Shown here: positions 7,720 to 14,624 of the stretch, in pieces
How positions within the stretch are numbered: position 1 is the first letter of the stretch
Layout of the letters: the number at the start of each line of letters is the position of its first letter
DNA from: Chitinophaga pinensis
GTDB lineage: Bacteria > Bacteroidota > Bacteroidia > Flavobacteriales_D > Crocinitomicaceae
Length of the DNA stretch: 17,792 nucleotides
Direction of reading: 5' to 3'
Assembly (NCBI GenBank): GCA_945870115.1
Contig: CAMBRH010000027.1
Coordinates: forward strand, 1 to 17,792
The notes under the pieces: model-generated
What the model was told of the DNA's origin: nothing
Databases searched by the model: none
The model's input: the letters and a program-made list of their open reading frames with translations, nothing else
Program-made: the position numbers and the translations under genes

Positions 7720-8361
7720 TTAAGCGTATTTAACAACAATAGACTCAATAACATTCCCAGCATCCTCACATTTGTCTGTTGCCTCTTCTAATGTTTGATA
7801 TAATTCACGCATTTTGATTAACTCTTTTGCGTCGATATCAGAGTCAAATAATTTTTCGATGCTTAAATCAAAAATATCATCAGCTTGGTTTTCAAAACTG
7901 TTAATTTTGATAACACATTCAACTATCTTCTGCGTATTTTTCAAGTTTCTTAATTCTTTTACAGCAGAATTTACTGCCAAAACAGCGTTGTTAATTGTGT
8001 CAGCCATTTTTTGTATGCCACTATCATTCGGGTCTATTTTGTAGAAGTTAATTTTCTTTCCTGCGGCATAAATGTAATCACAAATATCATCTAGAGAAGT
8101 TGCTAAAGAGTGAATATCTTCTCTGTCAAAAGGTGTAATGAAGTTTTTACCTAATTCAATAAAAATTTGGTGCGTTAAATCATCATTTTGATGCTCTAAA
8201 TCTTCCATTTCCTTTATTATTACTGCTCTTTTGTTGAAGTCAGATTCATTAACAACTAAAACTAATTTCCCGGAAATTGATTCTAAATTTTGACTTGCTT
8301 GTTCGAATAAGGAATAAAATATTCTGTCTTTAGGTAAAAAGAACTTTAAAATATTTGTCAT
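7720..8361 (-). CDS. DUF47 (PhoU-like) accessory protein of the PiT transporter
   Basis: A 213-residue all-helical protein of the DUF47/PhoU-related family. Seen: EMEDLEHQNDDLTHQIF (51-67) and FDREDIHSLATSLDDICDYI (78-97), the acidic E/DxxxD-type motifs that bind metal in PhoU-like proteins, and LYQTLEEATDKCEDAGNVIE near the C-terminus, which repeats the pattern. DUF47 genes very often sit beside PiT transporter genes and are thought to modulate phosphate uptake; that holds here, 167 bp upstream of the transporter on the same strand. The protein has no signal peptide and is expected in the cytoplasm at the membrane. Length is usual for the family. Confidence 0.92.
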   Translation of the reverse strand: MTNILKFFLPKDRIFYSLFEQASQNLESISGKLVLVVNESDFNKRAVIIKEMEDLEHQNDDLTHQIFIELGKNFITPFDREDIHSLATSLDDICDYIYAAGKKINFYKIDPNDSGIQKMADTINNAVLAVNSAVKELRNLKNTQKIVECVIKINSFENQADDIFDLSIEKLFDSDIDAKELIKMRELYQTLEEATDKCEDAGNVIESIVVKYA

Positions 8362-8394
8362 TTAATTTTGATTTAAAAGAGTTTGATTAATATG

Positions 8395-8402
8395 CAAATG
8401 TA
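8395..8402 (-). promoter_or_regulatory. Putative -7 element (TACATTTG) for the DUF47-PiT unit
   Basis: The minus strand reads TACATTTG, a full TAnnTTTG match, 34 bp upstream of the DUF47 ATG. No TTG occurs at the normal -33 spacing, so recognition may need an activator; that last point is speculation. Confidence 0.4.
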
Positions 8403-8565
8403 AGCTTTTAAGTAAAATTGAAATTATAAAATTGAAAACTTAACATTTTGATAACCTTAGAATTTAAAGTGTCTTATTTCAGTAGGCATTAAAAAATCAA
8501 AGTCAAAATTAATTGAGCAAAATGGAAGTAAAAACTAATTTTTAGCTTTTTTTTAAAAAAAATAG

Positions 8566-9234
8566 TTACTGTTCAAGTTTATAACCAACCCCCTTTATGG
8601 TTTTGATAAAATTATCTCCGATTTTTTCACGTAATTTACGAATATGTACATCAATAGTGCGATCGCCAACAACAATTTCTGTTCCCCAAACTTTTTCTAA
8701 AATTACATTTCGTTCAAAAACGGAGTTCGGTTTTGAAGCTAATAGTGCCAACAATTCAAATTCTTTTCTTGGAAGTTGAATGTCGATTCCATTTTTTGTA
8801 ATCAAATATTTTTCTCTATTGATAAAAATTTGATTTGACTCAATATCAGAATTAACTGGAATAGGAATTTTTCTTCTTAAAAGAGCATTTATGCGACTAA
8901 CCAAAACTTTTGGTTTTACTGGTTTTGAAATGTAATCATCTGCTCCTGCATCTAATCCCGCTATTTGAGAATAATCTTCGCCACGAGCAGTTAAAAAACA
9001 AATTAAAGTTGATTCCAATCCTTTTAATGATCTGATGCTTTCACATACTTCGATTCCATCCATTTGTGGCATCATCACATCTAATAAAATTAAATCTGGT
9101 TTGAAAGTTTTAGCTATTTCAATACCAATCAGACCATTATTTGCGGTTTCGACTTCAAATTCCTCCTTTATTAAATTATACTTAATAATTTCTAAAATAT
9201 CTTCTTCGTCGTCGATTATTAAAATTTTACTCAT
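8566..9234 (-). CDS. PhoB/OmpR-family response regulator
   Basis: A 222-residue two-component regulator. Receiver domain at 1-120: IIDDEED (6-12), phospho-acceptor Asp52 in LLDVMMP, Thr in FLTARGE and the conserved Lys in SKPVKP. The C-terminal winged-helix domain has ELLALLASKPNSVFERNVILEKVWG, GDRTIDVHIRKLREKIG and TIKGVGYKL, the PhoB/OmpR DNA-binding signature. The frame is open 16 codons further upstream (to 9282), but MSKILIIDDEED is the normal receiver start, so 9234 is chosen. Its neighbours downstream are the DUF47 and PiT phosphate genes, so a PhoB-like role in phosphate response is plausible, not proven. No histidine kinase gene is adjacent inside the window. Confidence 0.92.
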   Translation of the reverse strand: MSKILIIDDEEDILEIIKYNLIKEEFEVETANNGLIGIEIAKTFKPDLILLDVMMPQMDGIEVCESIRSLKGLESTLICFLTARGEDYSQIAGLDAGADDYISKPVKPKVLVSRINALLRRKIPIPVNSDIESNQIFINREKYLITKNGIDIQLPRKEFELLALLASKPNSVFERNVILEKVWGTEIVVGDRTIDVHIRKLREKIGDNFIKTIKGVGYKLEQ

Positions 9235-9311
9235 CGAATTTTGTTTTGACGAAAGTAAGTAAAATTTCTTTACTAAAGTCACTTTTTATTGAGATAAAGT
9301 GTAAAAATGAC

Positions 9312-9319
9312 CAAAACTA
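9312..9319 (-). promoter_or_regulatory. Possible -7 element (TAGTTTTG) for the PhoB-like regulator
   Basis: The minus strand reads TAGTTTTG, matching TAnnTTTG, 78 bp upstream of the ATG at 9234. The nearest upstream TTG is 26 bp away, longer than the usual spacing, so this is weak. Confidence 0.3.
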
Positions 9320-9401
9320 TTTTAAATAAAAAAGGGTTTTATATTCAAAAAAAATACCTTGGTAGATTAAAATTACCATTATAGCTAATAGTTAAAAATA
9401 A

Positions 9402-9435
9402 TTGCTTGCCGATTCAAATAAAGTCTGTAACTTTG
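9402..9435 (+). promoter_or_regulatory. Near-consensus Bacteroidota promoter in the regulator intergenic region
   Basis: TTGCTTG (9402-9408) and TAACTTTG (9428-9435), with 19 bp between the second TTG and the -7 element. This is the best TTG / TAnnTTTG pair in the window. It would start a plus-strand transcript near 9442, about 155 nt before the response regulator ATG, running directly into the hairpin at 9468-9503. Confidence 0.65.
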
Positions 9436-9467
9436 TCGCAGTAGTAGTAGGTTAGGTTGATTAGTGT

Positions 9468-9510
9468 AATGAGGGTTTAGAACGCAAGTTTTAAATCCTC
9501 ATTCATTTTT
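9468..9510 (+). ncRNA. Hairpin with GCAA tetraloop and T-run: candidate small RNA end or attenuator
   Basis: AATGAGGGTTTAGAAC (9468-9483) pairs without interruption with GTTTTAAATCCTCATT (9488-9503): 16 pairs, two of them G-U, closed by a GCAA tetraloop of the GNRA class. CATTTTT follows (9504-9510), giving an intrinsic-terminator shape. With the promoter at 9402-9435 the product would be an RNA of roughly 65-70 nt, or the leader could attenuate the regulator gene that starts at 9598. No protein-coding frame of interest lies in it. I do not recognise it as a known family; Bacteroidota-specific Rfam motifs should be compared. Confidence 0.5.
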
Positions 9511-9597
9511 AGGGCAATTCCATTTGCTATATTATTGTTATTTTTTCATTCTATTAAAGTAAAAATAACTAACTTTCCCCAAAAAATATCTTGATTT

Positions 9598-10287
9598 ATG
9601 AAGGCAAAAATATTACTTGCAGAAGATGATACAAACTTAGGTTTTGTAATTTCAGATCAGTTAAAAAGCGAAGGATTTGCTGTTACTTTGGCACTTGATG
9701 GTGCAGAAGCTTTTCAAAAGTTTAATCAAGACAAGTTTCATATTTGTATTTTTGATGTGATGATGCCTAAAAAAGATGGCTTTTCATTGGCAAAAGACAT
9801 TCGGAATTTAGATCCTTCCATTCCAATTTTATTTTTAACAGCCAAATCAATGACCGAAGATAAGATTGAAGGTTTTGAAGTTGGAGGAGATGATTATTTG
9901 ACAAAGCCTTTTGATTTTCAAGAATTATTGATGAGAATTAAAGCTTTGCTGAAAAGAGTAAATATTTCAATTGATGAAGCGGAAGAAAAGAAAATTTCTT
10001 TAGGGTCTTATCTTTTTGATTCTGAAAATTATAAATTAACACATGTAAATTTTGAGAAATCATTGACCAAAAAAGAAGCACAGATATTAGCAATTTTGTG
10101 TAAATTTAAAAATCAAGTTGTTTCACGAGAAATTGTTATGAATGCCGTTTGGGGACAAGAAGATTATTTTATTGGCAGAAGTTTAGATGTTTTTATCACC
10201 AAATTGAGAAAATATTTTTCTGAAGATGAAAAAATTCAAATTTCAAACATTCATGGAATTGGTTTTAAACTTGAAATTGCTGATTGA
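9598..10287 (+). CDS. RprY/OmpR-family response regulator
   Basis: A 229-residue two-component regulator. Receiver domain: LLAEDDTNLG (6-15), Asp53 in IFDVMMPKKDG as phospho-acceptor, FLTAKSMTEDKIEGFEVGGDD and TKPFDFQELLMRIKALLKR. Winged-helix domain: LTKKEAQILAILCKFKNQVVSREIV, GRSLDVFITKLRKYF and ISNIHGIGFKLE. The ASN-rich opening and HGIGFKLE resemble the RprY branch of Bacteroidota. It is orphaned here: tsaB follows 11 bp downstream and no kinase gene is next to it. A 155-nt leader with a strong hairpin precedes it. The targets are unknown. Confidence 0.92.
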   Translation: MKAKILLAEDDTNLGFVISDQLKSEGFAVTLALDGAEAFQKFNQDKFHICIFDVMMPKKDGFSLAKDIRNLDPSIPILFLTAKSMTEDKIEGFEVGGDDYLTKPFDFQELLMRIKALLKRVNISIDEAEEKKISLGSYLFDSENYKLTHVNFEKSLTKKEAQILAILCKFKNQVVSREIVMNAVWGQEDYFIGRSLDVFITKLRKYFSEDEKIQISNIHGIGFKLEIAD

Positions 10288-10298
10288 TTTTTTAAAGA

Positions 10299-10979
10299 AT
10301 GGGTTACATTTTACACTTAGAAACTGCAACAAAGGCGTGTTCGGTTGCGTTATCCTTGGACGGAAAATTACTACAATTAAAAGAAGTAACTGAAGATGGT
10401 TTTTCCCATGGAGAAAATCTAACGGTTTTCATTGAAGAAGTTTTAAACTCTGAAAAGATCTCAATCAAAGAAGTTAAAGCGGTTTCTCTTTCTTCTGGGC
10501 CAGGTTCATATACAGGATTGAGAATTGGCGTTTCAGTTGCTAAAGGTTTGTGCTATAGCTTGAATATCCCTTTAATAGCGATAGATTCTTTAAAATGTAT
10601 TTACGAAATGGCAAAAAAGGTTTATCCAGAAAAAACCATTGTTTCAATGATTGATGCACGTAGAATGGAAGTTTTTTCTTCGATTTTTTCATCAAAAGGA
10701 GAACTTTTGAAAGAAATCTCAGCAGATGTAATTGATGAAAAATCTTATTCAGATTTTGAACCTTTCATTGCATGCGGAGACGGAGCTGAAAAATTACGAG
10801 AAATCTGGAAAGGAAGAAATATCGACATTGATTCAAGTATTTTATCATCGGCAAAAGCGCAAGTTGAATTAGCTTTTGCCAAATTTCAAATTTCAGACTT
10901 TGTTGATGTTGCTTACTTTGAGCCTTTTTATTTGAAAGATTATGTTGCGGGAGTTAAAACTAAAGTAAATCAGCCATAA
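10299..10979 (+). CDS. tsaB: tRNA threonylcarbamoyladenosine complex subunit TsaB (YeaZ)
   Basis: TsaB is the inactive Kae1/TsaD paralogue needed with TsaD and TsaE for t6A at position 37 of ANN-decoding tRNAs. The 226-residue protein begins MGYILHLETATKACSVAL, the ASKHA-fold opening, and has SLSSGPGSYTGLRIGVSVAKGL (63-84), the TsaB signature, then IPLIAIDSL. Further on, MIDARRMEVFSSIF is also typical. Length is normal. It starts 11 bp after the response regulator and is probably co-transcribed. Its last 20 bp overlap the end of trpA on the other strand, so no terminator fits between the two. Confidence 0.95.
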   Translation: MGYILHLETATKACSVALSLDGKLLQLKEVTEDGFSHGENLTVFIEEVLNSEKISIKEVKAVSLSSGPGSYTGLRIGVSVAKGLCYSLNIPLIAIDSLKCIYEMAKKVYPEKTIVSMIDARRMEVFSSIFSSKGELLKEISADVIDEKSYSDFEPFIACGDGAEKLREIWKGRNIDIDSSILSSAKAQVELAFAKFQISDFVDVAYFEPFYLKDYVAGVKTKVNQP

Positions 10980-11703
10980 ATTTTTCCTGAAAATTATTTT
11001 CTAAGGCTTTCAAATAAGCACTACCTATTATAGCTCCATCACAATATTGATGTGCTTTTTTAATTCCTTGTTTATCTGAAATTCCAAAACCCATCATTAA
11101 AGGAACATTTTTACAAAGTAATTTAATTTCTTCATACCGATTTGATAAATCTTTTTCACCTTTTTCTTGTCCGGTTGTTGCATTTTGACTTACCAAATAA
11201 ATAAAACCATTTTTACATTTTTTGGAAATTAACTCAATTCGTTTATTTGAGGTATTTGGGGTAATTAAAAAGCAAAGTTCAATTTTATATTTTTCAAACA
11301 ATTCCTTGTACTTAAAAGTATAAATTTCAAAACTAATATCTGGAATAATTAAATTTGAGATATTCAAATTCTGACATTTTTGTAAAAATTTCTCTAAACC
11401 AAATTGTAAAACGGGATTCAAGTAACCCATCAATACCAATGGAATTTTCACTTTGTCTTGAATAGATTCCAATTGTTGAAATAGAATTTCTAAATTCATT
11501 CCATTTGACAAAGCAAGAGAACTACTTTTTTGAATGGTTTCGCCATCGGCCATAGGATCTGAAAATGGAATTCCGACTTCTATAAAATCTATTCCTTTTT
11601 CTTGCAGAAATAATATTTGCTCAACAGTACTTTCCAATTTTGGATATCCTGCTGTGATAAAAATGCTGACTTGTTTTTTTTCTTGCTTAAATTTATTTTC
11701 CAT
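10960..11703 (-). CDS. trpA: Tryptophan synthase alpha chain
   Basis: TrpA cleaves indole-3-glycerol phosphate to indole, which is channelled to TrpB. The 247-residue TIM barrel has FITAGYP (15-21), FIEVGIPFSDPMADGETIQ (40-58) containing catalytic Glu42 and Asp53, LVLMGYLNP, IIPDISFE, GFGISDKQG and AIIGSAYLK. All active-site landmarks are present, and the length is slightly shorter than the roughly 265 residues of many relatives. It is the last trp gene and is separated from trpB by 248 bp. Its 3' end overlaps the 3' end of tsaB by 20 bp. Confidence 0.96.
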   Translation of the reverse strand: MENKFKQEKKQVSIFITAGYPKLESTVEQILFLQEKGIDFIEVGIPFSDPMADGETIQKSSSLALSNGMNLEILFQQLESIQDKVKIPLVLMGYLNPVLQFGLEKFLQKCQNLNISNLIIPDISFEIYTFKYKELFEKYKIELCFLITPNTSNKRIELISKKCKNGFIYLVSQNATTGQEKGEKDLSNRYEEIKLLCKNVPLMMGFGISDKQGIKKAHQYCDGAIIGSAYLKALENNFQEKFMADLL

Positions 11704-11755
11704 TTTCTCTTATTTTTGAATCACACACTTGTTGCCAGTAATGATAATTTAGTTG

Positions 11756-11796
11756 GTTTTTGGCATGGTTTTTAAACAAAAACGCACGCCAAAAAC
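11756..11796. repeat. Compound inverted repeat in the trpB-trpA gap
   Basis: GTTTTTGGC (11756-11764) and GCCAAAAAC (11788-11796) form a perfect 9-bp stem. Inside, GTTTTT (11768-11773) and AAAAAC (11778-11783) form a second one around AAAC. On the plus strand a run of eight T follows a few bases later. Transcribed in the trp mRNA it would fold as a two-step hairpin, without a T-run on that strand. Confidence 0.6.
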
Positions 11797-11813
11797 TATT
11801 TTTTTTCCATTCT

Positions 11814-11834
11814 ACGACGGATGAAATCCGTCGT
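11814..11834. repeat. Palindromic element ACGACGGAT/ATCCGTCGT, dispersed-repeat type
   Basis: A perfect 9-bp inverted repeat with a GAA loop, followed by the GC-richer word GATACCTACGGCATC. Both words recall repeats seen between genes in many Flavobacterium genomes, a recollection that needs a genome search. Only one copy lies in this window. It is much less AT-rich than its surroundings. A REP- or MITE-like mobile origin is possible. Confidence 0.6.
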
Positions 11835-11948
11835 TATAAACATTTGATACCTACGGCATCATTGCGTTTATAGGTAAATGGTTAAGGTATTCGTAATCTA
11901 TTTCAGTTTTTTAGGTGCTATGAATCCTTTCCTTCAGCATTTTTTCAA

Positions 11949-11976
11949 TTTTTAATTCTTCATTTTTAATTCTTCA
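11949..11976. repeat. 14-bp tandem duplication at the trpB 3' end
   Basis: TTTTTAATTCTTCA occurs twice head to tail (11949-11962 and 11963-11976). The trpB stop codon (11952-11954) is inside the first copy, and the second encodes part of the last residues (EELKMKN). Since 14 is not a multiple of 3, the duplication changes the frame and sets where trpB ends. Confidence 0.8.
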
Positions 11977-13160
11977 TTCAAATAAGTTTCTATATCCTTG
12001 TCGCCTCTTCCTGAAAGGTTTACAACAATAACATCGTCTAATTGTATTGCAATTTTATCCAATGCAGCCAAAGCATGTGCACTTTCTAGGGCAGGTATGA
12101 TTCCGTCTGATTTGCACAATTCAAAAGCACTGTTCAGGGCTTCATTATCCGTAATTGGAATGCTTTTTACCCTTCCAGTAGAAATTGTTTCAGCGTGTAA
12201 AGGTCCAATTCCCGGATAGTCCAAACCAGCGGAGATCGAATGTGGTTCTGTAACTTGTCCAAATTTGTCTTGCATCAATAAAGTCAAACTTCCGTGTAAA
12301 ACACCAGGTGAACCTAAAATTGAAGTTGCAGCAGATTTTCCAGAATAAACTCCTTCGCCAGCGGCTTCAACAGCTATTAATTCTACTTTTGCTTCATCGT
12401 AAAAATGATAAAAAGCTCCAGCTGCATTGCTTCCTCCACCGACACAAGCGATTACTTTTGTTGGAAGTGAATTTCCTGTTTGTTCAAAAAGTTGATTTTT
12501 TATTTCTGCGGAAATTATAGCTTGAAATTCTGCAACCATCTGAGGATAGGGGTGAGGGCCAACGGCACTTCCAATCAAATAGTAAGAATCTGGATTGTTA
12601 ATCCAAAAGCGAATGGCTTCGTTTGTTGCATCTTTCAAGGTTTTACTTCCACTTGTTGCAGGAATGACTTTTGCACCTAACATTTTCATTCGTCCAACAT
12701 TTGGTGCTTGTCTTTCGATGTCTTTTTCTCCCATAAAAACAGTGCATTCCAAATTCATCAAAGCACAAACTGTAGCTGTAGCAACTCCATGTTGACCCGC
12801 ACCAGTTTCAGCAATAATTTTTGTTTTTCCCATTTTTTTAGCCAATAAAATTTGGCCAATGGTATTGTTAATTTTATGCGCGCCTGTATGACATAAATCT
12901 TCTCTTTTCAAAAAGATTTTACAACCATATTTTGCACTCAAATTTTGGGATAAATATAAAGGTGTTGGTCTTCCGACATAATCTTTTAGTAAAGAATGAT
13001 AATTTTCTAAAAAAGAAACATCATTTTTACATTTTTCAAAATTTATGCGCAATTCTTCCACTTGTAGAGCTAATAATTCTGGAATAAAAGCTCCGCCAAA
13101 TTCTCCGTAAAAGCCATTTTCATCTGGCTGAGTTATTGACTTTTTTTCTGTAGTTTCCAT
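11952..13160 (-). CDS. trpB: Tryptophan synthase beta chain
   Basis: TrpB condenses indole with serine, using pyridoxal phosphate, to make tryptophan. The 402-residue protein shows GRPTPLYLSQNLS, HTGAHKINNTIGQ (91-103) with the PLP lysine Lys96, IAETGAGQHG (116-125) with Glu118, the phosphate-binding loop GGGSNAAG (241-248), EGVYSGKSA and NLSGRGDKD near the C-terminus. It belongs to the TrpB1 type that pairs with TrpA. The ATG follows the trpF stop with no spacing (TAAATG), so translation is likely coupled. The last seven residues come from a 14-bp tandem duplication. Confidence 0.97.
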   Translation of the reverse strand: METTEKKSITQPDENGFYGEFGGAFIPELLALQVEELRINFEKCKNDVSFLENYHSLLKDYVGRPTPLYLSQNLSAKYGCKIFLKREDLCHTGAHKINNTIGQILLAKKMGKTKIIAETGAGQHGVATATVCALMNLECTVFMGEKDIERQAPNVGRMKMLGAKVIPATSGSKTLKDATNEAIRFWINNPDSYYLIGSAVGPHPYPQMVAEFQAIISAEIKNQLFEQTGNSLPTKVIACVGGGSNAAGAFYHFYDEAKVELIAVEAAGEGVYSGKSAATSILGSPGVLHGSLTLLMQDKFGQVTEPHSISAGLDYPGIGPLHAETISTGRVKSIPITDNEALNSAFELCKSDGIIPALESAHALAALDKIAIQLDDVIVVNLSGRGDKDIETYLNEELKMKN

Positions 13161-13763
13161 TTATAATTCGTTTAAAAAAGTACTAATTAATGCTTGATTT
13201 TTTTCTCCTGGTAATATTTCAAATACACTGTTTAAATCAATTCCAGCAAATTTCGAATGACTTATTTTTTTTATTTCTTCCGCAGAACTTGGATTTATTC
13301 CTCCGCTTAAAATAAAAGGAGTTTTTCCACAGTATTTTTCCAATAGTTGCCAAGGAAATTGTTTTCCAGAACCTCCATAATTTTCAGTTTTTGTGTCGAA
13401 TAAAAAATAATTCCCCTTGTTTTCAAATCCTTCAGTTGACTTAAAATCAAAATTTTCATCAATTTGAAAAACTTTGATAACTTCAAAATTTTCAGCTAAT
13501 TTTTCACACAATTCAGGGCTTTCATTTCCATGAAGTTGAATCGAATCCAAACTAAATTTTTTGGAAATTTCAATTATTTCTGCAAAAGTTGAATTGACAA
13601 AAACACCAACTCTTTTTTTTGTTTTTGGTAATAATGGAAGCGAAATTTGAGAAAAACGTGGAGATTTATCATAAAAGATAAATCCTATGTGAGAAATTTT
13701 CTCCTGATTTTCCAAAAAATGAAAATTTTCCAAATTATTTATTCCACAAACTTTAATGAACAT
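13161..13763 (-). CDS. trpF: Phosphoribosylanthranilate isomerase
   Basis: TrpF carries out the Amadori rearrangement of phosphoribosylanthranilate to CdRP. The 200-residue barrel starts FIKVCGINN with the catalytic Cys6. Asp123 in LFDTKTENYGGSGKQF is the general acid position, and IQLHGNESPEL, FILSGGINPSS and GIDLNSVFE are family marks. It is a separate gene, not fused to trpC as in E. coli. Its start overlaps the trpC end by 11 bp, and its stop touches the trpB ATG. Confidence 0.95.
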   Translation of the reverse strand: MFIKVCGINNLENFHFLENQEKISHIGFIFYDKSPRFSQISLPLLPKTKKRVGVFVNSTFAEIIEISKKFSLDSIQLHGNESPELCEKLAENFEVIKVFQIDENFDFKSTEGFENKGNYFLFDTKTENYGGSGKQFPWQLLEKYCGKTPFILSGGINPSSAEEIKKISHSKFAGIDLNSVFEILPGEKNQALISTFLNEL

Positions 13764-14541
13764 GAGAATAGGAATTAAATTGATTGATTAATATAGCTGG
13801 ATTTTTATCTTTCAAAATTGATTCCCCAATTAGAGCGCCTTTAAATCCATAAGAAATCAATTTTTGAATTTCTTCACTTGTTTTTATTCCGGATTCGCTT
13901 ATGGAAAGCTTATTTTGAGGTAAAAATTCCGCTAATTTGTATGAGTTTTCAATATTTGTTGTTTGTGTATCTAAATTTCTATTATTAACTCCAATGACAT
14001 CAACTTCGTCGTTTAATTTTTCCAATTCCTTGAATGAGTGAAATTCCGCTAAAACTTCCAAGCCTAAACTTTTTGCCAATATCGTGAAATGTAATAATTC
14101 TTTTTTGGTCAAAATTTCTGCAATTAATAAAATCGCATCTGCTCCAATTGCTTTTGCTTCAAAAATTTGAATTTCATCCACAATAAATTCTTTCCTTAAA
14201 ATCGGAATTGAAAGATCGTTTCTAATTTGAAAAATGTCGTTTACTGAACCTCCAAAAAATGTTTCGTCTGTAAGAATTGAAATGGCTGATGCTCCTGATT
14301 TTTGGTACAATAATGTTTGGTCTAAGATTGATTTATTTGAATCAATTTCTCCCGCACTTGGAGATTTTCGTTTGAATTCTGCGATAATTCCAAATTCTGT
14401 TTGTCGTAAACTTTGACTTAAAGAAATAGTCTTACGATTAAAATAAATTTCTTTTTCAAAATCATTAATCGTTTTTAAACCTTTTAAAACTTGAATTTCT
14501 TTTCTTTTTTGGATGACGATTTGTTCTAATATTTTGTTCAT
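13753..14541 (-). CDS. trpC: Indole-3-glycerol phosphate synthase
   Basis: TrpC closes the indole ring, converting CdRP to indole-3-glycerol phosphate. The 262-residue TIM barrel has EFKRKSPSAGEI (55-66), SILTDETFFGGS, ILRKEFIVDEIQI (114-126), AEFHS, VIGVNNRNLDT (182-192), ISESGI (214-219) and ALIGESIL. The conserved Lys of KRKSPS and of RKEF and the Glu of AEFH and SESGI are all there. The frame is open 14 codons further upstream, to 14583, but those codons are made from the 21-bp repeat in the trpD-trpC spacer, and MNKILEQIV is the usual start, so 14541 is chosen. Confidence 0.95.
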   Translation of the reverse strand: MNKILEQIVIQKRKEIQVLKGLKTINDFEKEIYFNRKTISLSQSLRQTEFGIIAEFKRKSPSAGEIDSNKSILDQTLLYQKSGASAISILTDETFFGGSVNDIFQIRNDLSIPILRKEFIVDEIQIFEAKAIGADAILLIAEILTKKELLHFTILAKSLGLEVLAEFHSFKELEKLNDEVDVIGVNNRNLDTQTTNIENSYKLAEFLPQNKLSISESGIKTSEEIQKLISYGFKGALIGESILKDKNPAILINQFNSYSHVH

Positions 14542-14554
14542 TTTCTTTTGATTT

Positions 14555-14596
14555 AAACGCAAAGTTTGCAAAGGGAAACGCAAAGTTCGCCGAGAT
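14555..14596. repeat. Two 21-bp repeat units between trpD and trpC
   Basis: The 12-mer AAACGCAAAGTT occurs at 14555-14566 and 14576-14587, spaced 21 bp apart; the second unit degenerates after its 12-mer. On the transcribed strand this is AACTTTGCGTTT. CGCAAAGTT-type runs are, from memory, a common intergenic repeat in Flavobacterium. It accounts for half of the 83-bp gap between trpD and trpC. Confidence 0.75.
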
Positions 14597-14624
14597 TTTT
14601 TTTCTTTTTTTTCTTAAACACACA

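Noticed and set aside
8540..8565. T-run/A-run inverted repeat after the PhoB-like regulator
   Set aside because: It consists almost only of homopolymers, so pairing is uninformative.
9235..9282. Upstream in-frame start for the PhoB-like regulator adding 16 residues
   Set aside because: Receiver domains start just before the acidic pair; MSKILIIDDEED is the standard opening.
9436..9597. A remnant of a histidine kinase gene in the gap between the two regulators
   Set aside because: No frame shows H-box, N-box or G-box motifs; the sequence is rich in stops.
11704..11951. A small gene or CRISPR-like array between trpB and trpA
   Set aside because: No frame resembles a protein and there are no regularly spaced repeats, only single inverted repeats and one 14-bp duplication.
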